Notes under the pieces: generated by a model
What the model was told of the DNA's origin: nothing
Seen by the model: the letters and a program-made list of their open reading frames with translations, nothing else
Database searches by the model: none
Translations under genes and position numbers: made by a program
Shown here: piece by piece, positions 46,890-55,178 of the stretch
How the letters are laid out: every line of letters begins with the position of its first letter
Numbering within the stretch: the stretch's first letter is position 1
Assembly: GCF_016584085.1 (NCBI RefSeq)
Contig: NZ_NRSJ01000012.1
Span: 47,741 to 111,740, forward strand
DNA from: Halochromatium glycolicum
GTDB lineage: Bacteria; Pseudomonadota; Gammaproteobacteria; Chromatiales; Chromatiaceae
Direction: 5' to 3'
Length of the DNA: 64,000 nt

Positions 46890-48956
46890 ATGCCCGTCAC
46901 CGCAATCAGTTATCTCGGCGCCGCGCTTGCTTACCTACTCCTCGCAGTATTGGTCCTGACGCGCTGGCGCCAGCGTCCAAGCAGTGCTTGGATGCTGACG
47001 GCGAGCCTGCTGACGGCCGCTTGGGCGCTCTATCTCGCCTTACTCTCTTGGCGATTCAACAACGACGCGGCGATCACCGCAGGCCTCTTCGAGGTTGGCC
47101 GAAACGCGGGCTGGTTCGCTCTTCTACTGGCGATACTCGCATCGGTCGGGGGCAGCACCGAGACTGACCAGAGCGCCGAAGACTCAACGAATACGAAGGC
47201 CATTCGCACCTGGGTCGGTTCGATCACCGGTTTCGTTCTCTCGGTCACTCTGCTCTTCGTCCTTCCTCCTGCCCTTGCCGGGGTTCCGCTTTGGCGCAGT
47301 CTGGCCATCCTGGCGATGGCCGTCGTCGGGCTGATCCTGGTCGAGCAGGTCTACCGCAACACGCCGCCGCAACGCCGTTGGCAGATCAAGTTCCTCTGCC
47401 TCGCGCTCGGCGGCCTATTCGCCTTCGATCTCTTTCTGTATGCCGATCTAGTCCTGTTTCAGAACCTCGACAGCCCAACATGGCAGGCACGGGGCATCGT
47501 CAGCGCGCTGGTCGTCCCGTTACTCGGCATTGCATTCAGCCGTCGCCTGGCACAGCCAGGCCAAACCCTCGTCTCCCGTAATCTGCTGTTTCATACGACG
47601 GCATTGATGGGGAGTGGGCTCTACCTGCTGGCCGTCGGCATCGCGGCCTACTTCCTGCGCCAGGTACGGGGTGATGTCGGCACATTGCTGCAGATCGGTT
47701 TCCTGTTCGGGGCGATCGTGCTGCTGGCGCTCGTACTCTTCTCGGGTAGCGTCAGAGCCCGACTGCGCGTTTTTCTATCGAAGCATTTCTTCCATTACAA
47801 ATACGACTACCGTGAGGAATGGCTGCGCCTCACCGGCATGCTATCGGGTGAGGATCAGGCGATACCCTTCCATGAACGCTGCGTCGGCGCCATCAGCGAG
47901 CTGGTCGAGAGCTCGGGAGGCATCCTGTGGGTGCGTCGCGACGATGGACGCTATCAGATCGAAGGCGCATTGAATCTAGGCGAACCGGCTTACCCGCCAG
48001 AGAGTCCGACCGAACCGCTGGTCAGCTTTCTCGACCGCACCAACTGGATCATCGAGCTTGAGGAATACCGTCGCGAGCCAGACTTCTATCACGGCTTGAT
48101 CCTACCGGACTGGCTTCTCCAAGATCCGCGCCACTGGGCGGTGGTGCCGTTACTCAAGGGTGAGGAGCTGGTGGGTTTCGTCGTCCTCGCGCAGCCACGC
48201 GCCCCACACCGCATCGACTGGGAAGAACGCGATCTGCTCAAGACAGCCGGCCGTCAGCTCGCCGTTTACGTCGCCCTCGTGCGAACGCAAGAGGCCCTGC
48301 TCGAGGCTCGCCAGTTCGAGGCATTCCATCGTCTCGCCGCCTACTTGGTACACGATCTCAAGAACGTGTCCGCCCAGCTCTCACTGATCTGCTCCAACGC
48401 CGAAAGACATCGCGATAATCCAACCTTCATCTCCGACGCGTTCGAGACGATTGCCAATGCCCGCGACCGGCTCGAACGAACCCAGGCCAACCTGCGCCAT
48501 GTGCAACCGCAAGGGCCGAGCGTGCCGCAGCAGACCGTCGCCCTGCGCGATCTCTTGACAGAGGTGATCACCGAAAGCCAGGACGAACGGCCAACCCCGA
48601 CGCTTGAGGTCAAGCAACCGATTGAGCTCAAGATCGATCGCGACGGCCTCAAGAACATCATCCAGCACTTGGTCCGCAACGCCCAGCAAGCGACAGCCGA
48701 GAACGGCTGGGTTAAGCTGATCCTCGATGCCGAAGACGACTGGATTCGCATCCTCGTCGAGGATAACGGTTCAGGGATGGACGAAGAGTTTCTCCGACGA
48801 CGGCTGTTCCGGCCCTTCCAGACCACCAAGGGCAATGCCGGCATGGGCATCGGGCTCTACGAGGCGCGCGATCGGATTATCCGCATGGGCGGTCGTATCG
48901 ATGTCCAAAGCCGGGTCGGCAAAGGGACTCTCTTCACGTTGCGGTTGCCGCGATAA
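46890..48956 (+). CDS. prsK: PrsK, XrtA/PEP-CTERM system sensor histidine kinase
   Basis: 688 residues. About seven to ten N-terminal membrane helices, a GAF-like segment (about residues 320-460), then a kinase core: H-box HDLKNVSAQLSL, N-box HLVRNAQQATAENGW, and ATP-lid pieces EDNGSGMDEEFL and GNAGMGIGLYEARDR. PrsK occurs almost only beside PrsR in genomes with exosortase A; it would sense an envelope signal and phosphorylate PrsR. Thirty bases separate it from the sugar transferase gene, so the three form one operon. Confidence 0.92.
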   Translation: MPVTAISYLGAALAYLLLAVLVLTRWRQRPSSAWMLTASLLTAAWALYLALLSWRFNNDAAITAGLFEVGRNAGWFALLLAILASVGGSTETDQSAEDSTNTKAIRTWVGSITGFVLSVTLLFVLPPALAGVPLWRSLAILAMAVVGLILVEQVYRNTPPQRRWQIKFLCLALGGLFAFDLFLYADLVLFQNLDSPTWQARGIVSALVVPLLGIAFSRRLAQPGQTLVSRNLLFHTTALMGSGLYLLAVGIAAYFLRQVRGDVGTLLQIGFLFGAIVLLALVLFSGSVRARLRVFLSKHFFHYKYDYREEWLRLTGMLSGEDQAIPFHERCVGAISELVESSGGILWVRRDDGRYQIEGALNLGEPAYPPESPTEPLVSFLDRTNWIIELEEYRREPDFYHGLILPDWLLQDPRHWAVVPLLKGEELVGFVVLAQPRAPHRIDWEERDLLKTAGRQLAVYVALVRTQEALLEARQFEAFHRLAAYLVHDLKNVSAQLSLICSNAERHRDNPTFISDAFETIANARDRLERTQANLRHVQPQGPSVPQQTVALRDLLTEVITESQDERPTPTLEVKQPIELKIDRDGLKNIIQHLVRNAQQATAENGWVKLILDAEDDWIRILVEDNGSGMDEEFLRRRLFRPFQTTKGNAGMGIGLYEARDRIIRMGGRIDVQSRVGKGTLFTLRLPR

Positions 48957-49007
48957 CCGTTGGCAGCAGTCCTTGTCTTTTCTCGTTCATACACTTACCG
49001 AATCGCG

Positions 49008-50372
49008 ATGGACTCTCCCGACAAATACGCCATGAAACTGCTCATCGTCGAAGACGACAGCGGCTTGCAGAGCCAGCTCCGCTGGTGCTTCGACGGTTAT
49101 GAGGTTCTCCTCGCCGAGGATCGCTCGAGCGCAATGACCCAGGTTCGCAGACATCAGCCTCAACTGGTGACGCTTGACCTTGGCCTACCACCTGATCCAG
49201 CCAACGCGACCGAGGGCCTCGCCCTCCTCGAGGAGATCCTAGCGACGACACCAGAGACCAAGGTGATCGTGGTCACCGGCAATGATGACCGGGCCAATGC
49301 CCTTAAAGCGGTCAGCCTCGGCGCCTATGACTTCTACATCAAGCCCGTCGATGCCGAGGCGCTGCGGTTGATCGTGGATCGAGCCGCACACCTGTTCGAG
49401 CTCGAGGCCGAAAATCGCAAGCTCGCGCGCGAGAGCGCCTCTCCGCTCCAAGGTCTCATCACCTCCGACCCGGGCATGCTCAAGATCTGCCGCATGATCG
49501 AACGCGTTGCGCCCTCGGATGCGACCGTCCTGCTCCTAGGTGAAAGCGGTACCGGCAAGGAGGTCCTCGCCCGCGCGCTGCACCAGCTCAGCCCACGCAG
49601 CAAAGGCCCTTTCGTCGCGATCAACTGCGCCGCGATCCCGGAGAACCTGCTCGAAAGCGAGCTCTTCGGCTATGAGAAGGGCGCCTTCACCGGTGCAACA
49701 CGACAAACCATCGGCAAGATCGAGCACGCCGACAAGGGCACCCTGTTCCTCGACGAGATCGGCGATCTCCCGATGAGTCTGCAAGCGAAGCTGCTGCGGT
49801 TCCTGCAGGAGCGCGTGGTCGAGCGGCTGGGTGGTCGAACCGAGATCCCGGTCGATATCCGCATCGTTGGCGCGACCAACAAGGATCTTGAGGCACTGAT
49901 CAAGAGCGGAGACTTTCGAGAAGACCTCTTCTACCGCATCAGCGAGATCGCCATCCATATCCCGCCACTGCGTGAGCGCCAAGGTGACCGGAGCTTGATC
50001 GCACACGCGCTGCTCGAGCGTTTCCGCCAAGACCAGCGCAGAACCAACCGCCTCGGTTTCTCGACCGAGGCCCTGCGGGCAATCGAGGCCTACGACTGGC
50101 CGGGCAACGTGCGCGAAATGGAGAATCTGATCCGGCGCGCGGTCATCATGGCCGATGGCCCCCTGCTCGAGCCGGACGACCTTGGCTTGGCAGCATCGTC
50201 GGATTCTCAAGACCACATCGGCCTCCGCGAGATTCGCGACGCCGCCGAACAGGAAGCGATCATCAAGGCCATGGGCCGGTGTAACGGCAACATCGCCCAG
50301 GCCGCCGATCTGCTTGGAATCACCCGGCCAACGCTCTACAACCTGCTCGACAAATACGGCTTTCGCCAATAA
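49008..50372 (+). CDS. prsR: PrsR, PEP-CTERM-box sigma-54 response regulator
   Basis: 454 residues from the ATG at 49008 (a second ATG at 49032 starts KLLIVEDD). Receiver domain with LLIVEDDSGLQ and phospho-Asp in VTLDLGLPPD; AAA+ sigma-54 domain with Walker A GESGTGKE, GAFTGA loop (EKGAFTGAT) for contacting sigma-54, and FLDEIGDLPM; C-terminal Fis helix-turn-helix GNIAQAADLLGITRPTLYN. It activates sigma-54 promoters, proposed to be those of PEP-CTERM genes. Two matching promoters are in this window (10578 and 52213). Confidence 0.94.
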   Translation: MDSPDKYAMKLLIVEDDSGLQSQLRWCFDGYEVLLAEDRSSAMTQVRRHQPQLVTLDLGLPPDPANATEGLALLEEILATTPETKVIVVTGNDDRANALKAVSLGAYDFYIKPVDAEALRLIVDRAAHLFELEAENRKLARESASPLQGLITSDPGMLKICRMIERVAPSDATVLLLGESGTGKEVLARALHQLSPRSKGPFVAINCAAIPENLLESELFGYEKGAFTGATRQTIGKIEHADKGTLFLDEIGDLPMSLQAKLLRFLQERVVERLGGRTEIPVDIRIVGATNKDLEALIKSGDFREDLFYRISEIAIHIPPLRERQGDRSLIAHALLERFRQDQRRTNRLGFSTEALRAIEAYDWPGNVREMENLIRRAVIMADGPLLEPDDLGLAASSDSQDHIGLREIRDAAEQEAIIKAMGRCNGNIAQAADLLGITRPTLYNLLDKYGFRQ

Positions 50373-50387
50373 CCGGTAACCGGGGGT

Positions 50388-50972
50388 TCAAGCGGCTTCG
50401 GGCTGCTCAAGGAAGCGCAAGCCCATCTCCAGACTGTCATTAACGAAGACCACGATGGCATCGCGAATGCCCTTCTCCGGGACAATCACGCGGACCTCTG
50501 TTCCAGGAGGGGGCACCTCTGTTTCCTGCACGGCGACGCGCGCACCGCCCAGCGAGATGTCAACCAGGCGACAAGGAAAGGTGAATCCCTGAATCCAGAT
50601 ATCGGTCAACAGGTTCACGATCTTGCGCGGGAAGCGACGCCGATCCGACAGATGCTCGGGCTCGTCGGGGCCGTTCTGGAGGTTCCAGGCTCGGCTTGCA
50701 TCCCGATGGACCTCATTGGCTGAGAGGGCATAGATCTTCGCCTGCGCACCGGCCTCGACCTGTGGCGCCCCCAAGCGCTCGATGATCGCCGCGACGAATT
50801 GTGGCGAAATCTGCCGATACTCGGCATCGGTCGCAAGATCAACACGCAGCTGTTCGTGGATCTTGTCCAACACCTGGAGACGTTGCTCCCAGTTGCCATG
50901 CTCGAGCGCTGAGAACCAAAAATCCGCCAGTTCGGCAACCAGTTTCTCCTGATTATCTTCGCCCGTCGACAT
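50388..50972 (-). CDS. PilZ-domain (cyclic-di-GMP-binding) protein
   Basis: 194 residues from the ATG at 50972. An N-terminal helical segment of about 105 residues is followed by a PilZ domain with both binding motifs: RRRFPRK (RxxxR-type) and DISLGGARV (D/NxSxxG). It probably binds cyclic-di-GMP and tunes exopolysaccharide or motility output. It converges on prsR with 15 bases between the stops. Confidence 0.85.
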   Translation of the reverse strand: MSTGEDNQEKLVAELADFWFSALEHGNWEQRLQVLDKIHEQLRVDLATDAEYRQISPQFVAAIIERLGAPQVEAGAQAKIYALSANEVHRDASRAWNLQNGPDEPEHLSDRRRFPRKIVNLLTDIWIQGFTFPCRLVDISLGGARVAVQETEVPPPGTEVRVIVPEKGIRDAIVVFVNDSLEMGLRFLEQPEAA

Positions 50973-51221
50973 GGAGCGCCCCCAAGTGTGAGCCTGGACA
51001 TAGCCCCGGCCAGGAATCTTTAACAACCGTGAGACAACACACCCATCCCCCGAGGCGGTACCTCACAACGAATGTCAGTTAACTATGACCAAGCAAAGAT
51101 GGGGCCAATTCTAGATTCGACCCTTAACCGATTGATAACAAAAGCGCCTCGCTTAACCGAAGAAAATGCCCAGCGACCGCGCACTGCATTTGTAAAAAAA
51201 CCTGACACTGACCGCAGGGTT

Positions 51222-52016
51222 CTACGGTCGCAGATTCTGACCACTCAGCAGATCACGCGCAAAACCGATCGGGATCGCATAGGTGATTCCACTCGGGCGT
51301 TCCAGCGCACTCTCCCGCCCTTCCTTGACGAAGACCATATTGATCACGCCCAGCACCTTACCGCTGCCCGGATCGAACAGCGGGCTACCGCTGTTGCCCG
51401 GATAGGCCGTCGCGTCCAACTGATAGATATCGTACGGATCGCGCATGCGCCGGATCAGCGACGGCTTCAACTGCTTGCCGGATCGCGCCGGCATCACCAC
51501 CGGCGCGACGGCGGCAACGATGCCGCGATGCGTAGCAGGAAAAAGTCCCAAAGCTGCACCGATCGGGAAGCCGATGAACGCGATATCCTGGCCTTCACGA
51601 ACCGACCCAGACCCCGTCAACCGCAATGCCGGCAGCGGCTTGCCCTCGACCCGCAGCAGGGCCAGATCATGCGCCTCGTCCTTCGCGACCGGCCGCGCTG
51701 GCCGCACCTGCGCCTTCGGCCCCTCGGCCGGGATCAGCACGGCCAGGAACTCGCGGCGCTCCTTGTTCAGCTGGTCCGGCAGCACATGATGATTGGTGAT
51801 CACATGGCGCCCATCGGCCACCACGAAGCCCGTGCCGCGCACCTGCGCCCGCGGCTGCCGGGTCTCCTGATAGGTGCCGATGCCGACAACGGAGGGCTTG
51901 ACCTGCTCGATGGTGGATGGCAAGTCCGCCGCAGAGAGGGTGCCGATGCCTGCTCCCAGCAGGAACGCTGCCGCTAGCAGCCGCCGCGCCAGTCGACGGA
52001 ACGATTGCATCCGCAT
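51222..52016 (-). CDS. Exported trypsin-like (S1C) serine protease
   Basis: 264 residues from the ATG at 52016; the frame continues upstream with unlikely sequence. Signal peptide RRLLAAAFLLGAGIGTLSAA. Catalytic triad: His in VITNHHVL, Asp in AHDLALLRV, Ser in YPGNSGSPLFD. No PDZ domain follows, so it is shorter than DegP or DegQ. It would act in the periplasm. It is divergent from the small-protein gene at 52360 and shares its 343-base regulatory region. Confidence 0.88.
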   Translation of the reverse strand: MRMQSFRRLARRLLAAAFLLGAGIGTLSAADLPSTIEQVKPSVVGIGTYQETRQPRAQVRGTGFVVADGRHVITNHHVLPDQLNKERREFLAVLIPAEGPKAQVRPARPVAKDEAHDLALLRVEGKPLPALRLTGSGSVREGQDIAFIGFPIGAALGLFPATHRGIVAAVAPVVMPARSGKQLKPSLIRRMRDPYDIYQLDATAYPGNSGSPLFDPGSGKVLGVINMVFVKEGRESALERPSGITYAIPIGFARDLLSGQNLRP

Positions 52017-52122
52017 TACTCGATCGGTCACTTCATCACCCTCACAAGGAACAGACATTGGCAGACGCGATGGTACACTGAGGTCTCGACTTCGAGGTGA
52101 CCGAGCGCCAACATTTACGGAT

Positions 52123-52140
52123 TTGTCGACAAACTTGACA
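52123..52140 (+). promoter_or_regulatory. Putative PrsR upstream activator site (52360 gene)
   Basis: Motif TTGTCGA-N5-TTGACA; the first part lies in a 12-base palindrome TTTGTCGACAAA (52122-52133). Its A at 52129 is 86 bases before the first G of the -24 element, the same spacing as at the PEP-CTERM gene. Confidence 0.55.
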
Positions 52141-52212
52141 GTAGCCGCACGCTGATACATTGTCTGCCTGATCACCGAAGAGCAACAGCTTGATAAATAA
52201 AAAAAAACAAAA

Positions 52213-52229
52213 TCGGCGCGAAATTTGCT
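52213..52229 (+). promoter_or_regulatory. Sigma-54 (-24/-12) promoter of the HPr-rel-A cluster
   Basis: TCGGCGCGAAATTTGCT matches TGGCACG-N4-TTGCW at most positions, with GG (52215-52216) and GC (52227-52228) exactly ten apart. Transcription would start near 52240, giving a 120-base leader before the ATG at 52360. The region 52017-52359 also serves the divergent protease gene. Confidence 0.7.
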
Positions 52230-52359
52230 AGCTTATACAAAAGCATCAACTTCGATTCCCGCCCGACAACGTTTTGGCTCCACTGACGATACAGACAGGA
52301 TTCAGCCAAGATCAAGATGGAGCGCGGGCTAACCAGGATCAGAGGAGCAACTCAAAGCC

Positions 52360-52734
52360 ATGCATCATGAGCAGCCCAACCAGTCCCAACACCTACCCAA
52401 CGATCATGCCGAGGCACCAACCGCCAGCGCCCCCCAGGAGCCTGAGATGAGCAAACGGCAATCCCGACGTCGGCTGCTAAAGGCTGCGACGGCGGTCCCC
52501 GTCATTTACACGCTGCCAATTGGCGCCTCGGTCGCAGCAAGCTCGACCTGTATCGACAAGGAGGATAACTTCAAGCCGTTGACCGATGAACAAAAACAGG
52601 ATTTTGCCGATGGAAAATTGAGCCGTGGGCAAGAACTCGACCATAACTACGTCGTTTTCGATGGCAACGATAAGGTTAAGGGGTCTTGTTGGTGTTCGAT
52701 CAATCCAACGGATACCAATTGCAGCCCAATATAA
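52360..52734 (+). CDS. Small signal-bearing Cys-containing protein, candidate HPr-rel-A substrate
   Basis: 124 residues; GAGGAG lies 13 bases before the ATG, and an internal ATG at 52447 is an alternative. A polar 30-residue leader is followed by KRQSRRRLLKAATAVPVIYT, a Tat-like signal with RRR and a hydrophobic core (LPIGASVAAS), and then a short mature part of about 60 residues with four Cys (TCIDK, SCWCS, TNCSPI). It is preceded by a sigma-54 promoter and followed by PqqD-like, HprK-like and nucleotidyltransferase genes. The family is not known to me; it may be a peptide substrate exported after modification. Confidence 0.75.
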   Translation: MHHEQPNQSQHLPNDHAEAPTASAPQEPEMSKRQSRRRLLKAATAVPVIYTLPIGASVAASSTCIDKEDNFKPLTDEQKQDFADGKLSRGQELDHNYVVFDGNDKVKGSCWCSINPTDTNCSPI

Positions 52735-52833
52735 ACTGGCTCAACCTTGAGCAATGAAAGCCCAAGCTAGAAAAATGATCGTCACGGGCGCATTTGCCTG
52801 ACAGTCACGGGAAGGGGGCGTCCAAACACCTCT

Positions 52834-53085
52834 ATGCAAATTTGCTATCGTCGCCTTGACGACGGCGCGATTATCTTCGATCACCGCACCTGGAAGACCC
52901 ACGTCTTGACGCCGGCAGCGACCATCATCTATGAAGCCCTCGACGAGATCCGTCCCGCGGATGGCGGCCCCGTCCCGAACGCGGCCGCGCTCGCGTTGCT
53001 ACAGGAGGATCTCGACATCGAGACCGACACGCCCAGCACCCAACAGCTTCTGCGCATGCTCAGGCATCTCGGCGTCATCGCTTGA
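52834..53085 (+). CDS. PqqD-family peptide chaperone of the HPr-rel-A system
   Basis: 83 residues. The start RRLDDGAIIFDHRTWKTHVL and ATIIYEALDE with a C-terminal LLRMLRHLGVIA match PqqD-like proteins, winged-helix domains that hold precursor peptides for modifying enzymes (the RiPP recognition element). In the named but uncharacterised HPr-rel-A system such a protein sits beside an HprK-related kinase, as here. Its stop overlaps an in-frame TTG of the kinase gene (TTGA). Confidence 0.85.
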   Translation: MQICYRRLDDGAIIFDHRTWKTHVLTPAATIIYEALDEIRPADGGPVPNAAALALLQEDLDIETDTPSTQQLLRMLRHLGVIA

Positions 53086-53099
53086 AGGAGACAGCCAGC

Positions 53100-54053
53100 G
53101 TGCGCCTGCGCGAGCAACCGCTGCACGCACTCAGCAGACAGGCAGACCGCGGCCGACTCTATCTCGACCAGGGCGCCGCGCGCCTGCGCATCCGCTCATC
53201 GGTCAAGGGCTTTATCCGCAACCTGCACCTGCTCTACGGCGCCTTTCCGTACCTGCCCGCCGACACCGGCTTCGCCGACCACCATGTCGAGCTGCGCCGC
53301 GGCCGCCGGCTGCGCGCCCTGATCCGCCCGCAATCCCGCTTCCGCACCGACGGCCAGGAGCCTTTCGAGCCCTTCCCGCTGCACGGCGCGCTCCCACTGT
53401 TCGAATGGGGCATCAATTGGAGCTTCGCCCAGCGCGCCAATCAATACATCCTGCTCCATTCCGGCGTACTCGCCAGGGCCGACCAAGCCGTCATCATGGC
53501 CGCGCCGCCGGGCTCCGGAAAGAGCACCCTCGCCGCGGCCATGATGCTCAGCGGCTTTCGCCTGCTCTCCGACGAGTTCGGCGTGCTCGATCCCAACAGC
53601 GGCCAGCTGCTGCCGATGCTCAAACCGGTCGCGCTGAAGAACCAATCCGTCGACGTGATCCGCGCCTTCTCCGATCAAGCCGTCATCGGCCCGCTGTTCA
53701 TCGGCACCCGCAAGGGCGATGTCGCCCATCTCGCGCCGAACGAGACCAGCACCGACGGCCTGCATCGTCCGGCCCGCCCAGCGCTGGTTATCTTCCCGGC
53801 CTTCGAGGCCGGTGCGACCCTCGATTGCCGCCTGATGGCCGGCGAGGATGCCTTCGCGCATCTGGCCTTCAACAGCTTCAATTATCATCTGCTCGGGCCG
53901 ATCGGTTTCCATGCCGTCGCTGATGTGATCGCCGCCTGCCCGGCCTATAGACTGCGCTTCGGGCAGCTTGAGGCGGCCATCGAGCAGATCCGCTCCCTGC
54001 TCGATGAGGCCGATCGCAACACACAGCGCGCAGCACAAGGCCACCCGAAATAA
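53100..54053 (+). CDS. HprK-related kinase A
   Basis: 317 residues from a GTG at 53100 with AAGGAG nine bases upstream; an in-frame TTG at 53082 overlaps the pqqD-like stop but lacks that spacing. Walker A is APPGSGKSTLAAAMMLSG (residues about 140-157), followed by LLSDEFGVLDP, the region corresponding to the acidic loop of HPr kinase/phosphorylase. True HPr is not encoded nearby. HprK-like enzymes in some lasso-peptide clusters phosphorylate the peptide, so the small protein at 52360 is a possible target. Confidence 0.88.
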   Translation: MRLREQPLHALSRQADRGRLYLDQGAARLRIRSSVKGFIRNLHLLYGAFPYLPADTGFADHHVELRRGRRLRALIRPQSRFRTDGQEPFEPFPLHGALPLFEWGINWSFAQRANQYILLHSGVLARADQAVIMAAPPGSGKSTLAAAMMLSGFRLLSDEFGVLDPNSGQLLPMLKPVALKNQSVDVIRAFSDQAVIGPLFIGTRKGDVAHLAPNETSTDGLHRPARPALVIFPAFEAGATLDCRLMAGEDAFAHLAFNSFNYHLLGPIGFHAVADVIAACPAYRLRFGQLEAAIEQIRSLLDEADRNTQRAAQGHPK

Positions 54054-54057
54054 GCCG

Positions 54058-55152
54058 ATGCGTGGGAACGCCGCCTTGCCGATGCCAGCAGGCCGTCATC
54101 TGCTCCCGCTGCTGCGCGATCCCGCCCACGCCCGAGGCATGCGGCTGGCCGATTGGGATCAGACCCTCCGCCTCGCGCGGCACGCACGCCTGCTCGGTCC
54201 GCTCGGGCACCGACTGCAGGCGGACCCGCCCAGTTGGGACCAGATCCCCGCGCGCGTGCAGGGCCACCTTCAAGCCGGCATCAACGATGCGGCCTACCAT
54301 GCACAGCTCGTGCGCATGGAGCTGCGGGATCTCGAGCAGGCGTTGCCTTCAGACCTCTCCGTGACCCTGCTCAAAGGCGCGGCCTATCTCCTGCAAGACC
54401 TACCGCTCGCGCGCGGACGCACCCCGAACGATGTCGATCTGCTGGTCCGGCGGGCGGACCTGGAGACCGCCGAACAGGCGCTCAAACGCGCCGGCTGGCG
54501 CATGGCCGTCCAGTCTGCCTACGACGAGCACTACTACCGCGAATGGAGCCACGAGCTGCCGCCGCTGCGCTATCCAGGTCACCCGCTCGAGGTCGATCTG
54601 CACCACAGCATCACCCCGGTCACCAGCCGCACCCGCGCCGATGATGCCCTGCTCTTCGCCGACCTGAGACCGATCCCGAACTCCCGCTATCAGGCCCTCG
54701 GCCCGCTGGATCAGATCATCCACGCCGTCATCCACCTGTTCCAGGACTCCGAGCTCAATAACGAGCTGCGGGGGCTGCTCGATCTCGACGGGCTGCTGCG
54801 CCAGTTCCTCGACAGCGAGCAGGACTGGCGCATCCTGATCGACCGCGCCCGTGCCCACCATGCCAGCCGGCTGCTCTGGTATGCCTTGCATTACTGCCGC
54901 ACCTGGCTCGGCACCCCGGTCCCGGAGCCGCTCGAGTTACCGGCCCCGCCGGCCCTGACCCGCGTCGCATTCGACTGGGTCTTCCGCCGCAGCGGCCCGC
55001 CGAAGCTCCCCGACAAGCGCTCCACCCTCGCGCAACGCCTCGCCCGCCAGGCGGGTCAAGCGCGCTACCATTATCGGCGGATGCCTGCCGGGCTCCTCGC
55101 CAGACATCTACTACACAAAGGCTGGATCAAGGTGACAGCCAAGAATAGATAG
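54058..55152 (+). CDS. Nucleotidyltransferase family protein (NTP_transf_5)
   Basis: 364 residues from the ATG at 54058, four bases after the kinase stop. It contains VTLLKGAAYLLQDLPLARGR followed by NDVDLLVRRADLETAEQALK, with the Asp pair of a nucleotidyltransferase fold, and PLEVDLHHSITPVTSR with a third acidic site. Such proteins accompany HprK-related kinases in exopolysaccharide/PEP-CTERM regions. The substrate is unknown. Confidence 0.87.
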   Translation: MRGNAALPMPAGRHLLPLLRDPAHARGMRLADWDQTLRLARHARLLGPLGHRLQADPPSWDQIPARVQGHLQAGINDAAYHAQLVRMELRDLEQALPSDLSVTLLKGAAYLLQDLPLARGRTPNDVDLLVRRADLETAEQALKRAGWRMAVQSAYDEHYYREWSHELPPLRYPGHPLEVDLHHSITPVTSRTRADDALLFADLRPIPNSRYQALGPLDQIIHAVIHLFQDSELNNELRGLLDLDGLLRQFLDSEQDWRILIDRARAHHASRLLWYALHYCRTWLGTPVPEPLELPAPPALTRVAFDWVFRRSGPPKLPDKRSTLAQRLARQAGQARYHYRRMPAGLLARHLLHKGWIKVTAKNR

Positions 55153-55178
55153 CGATAGCGAATCCCGGTCAGCAGAGC

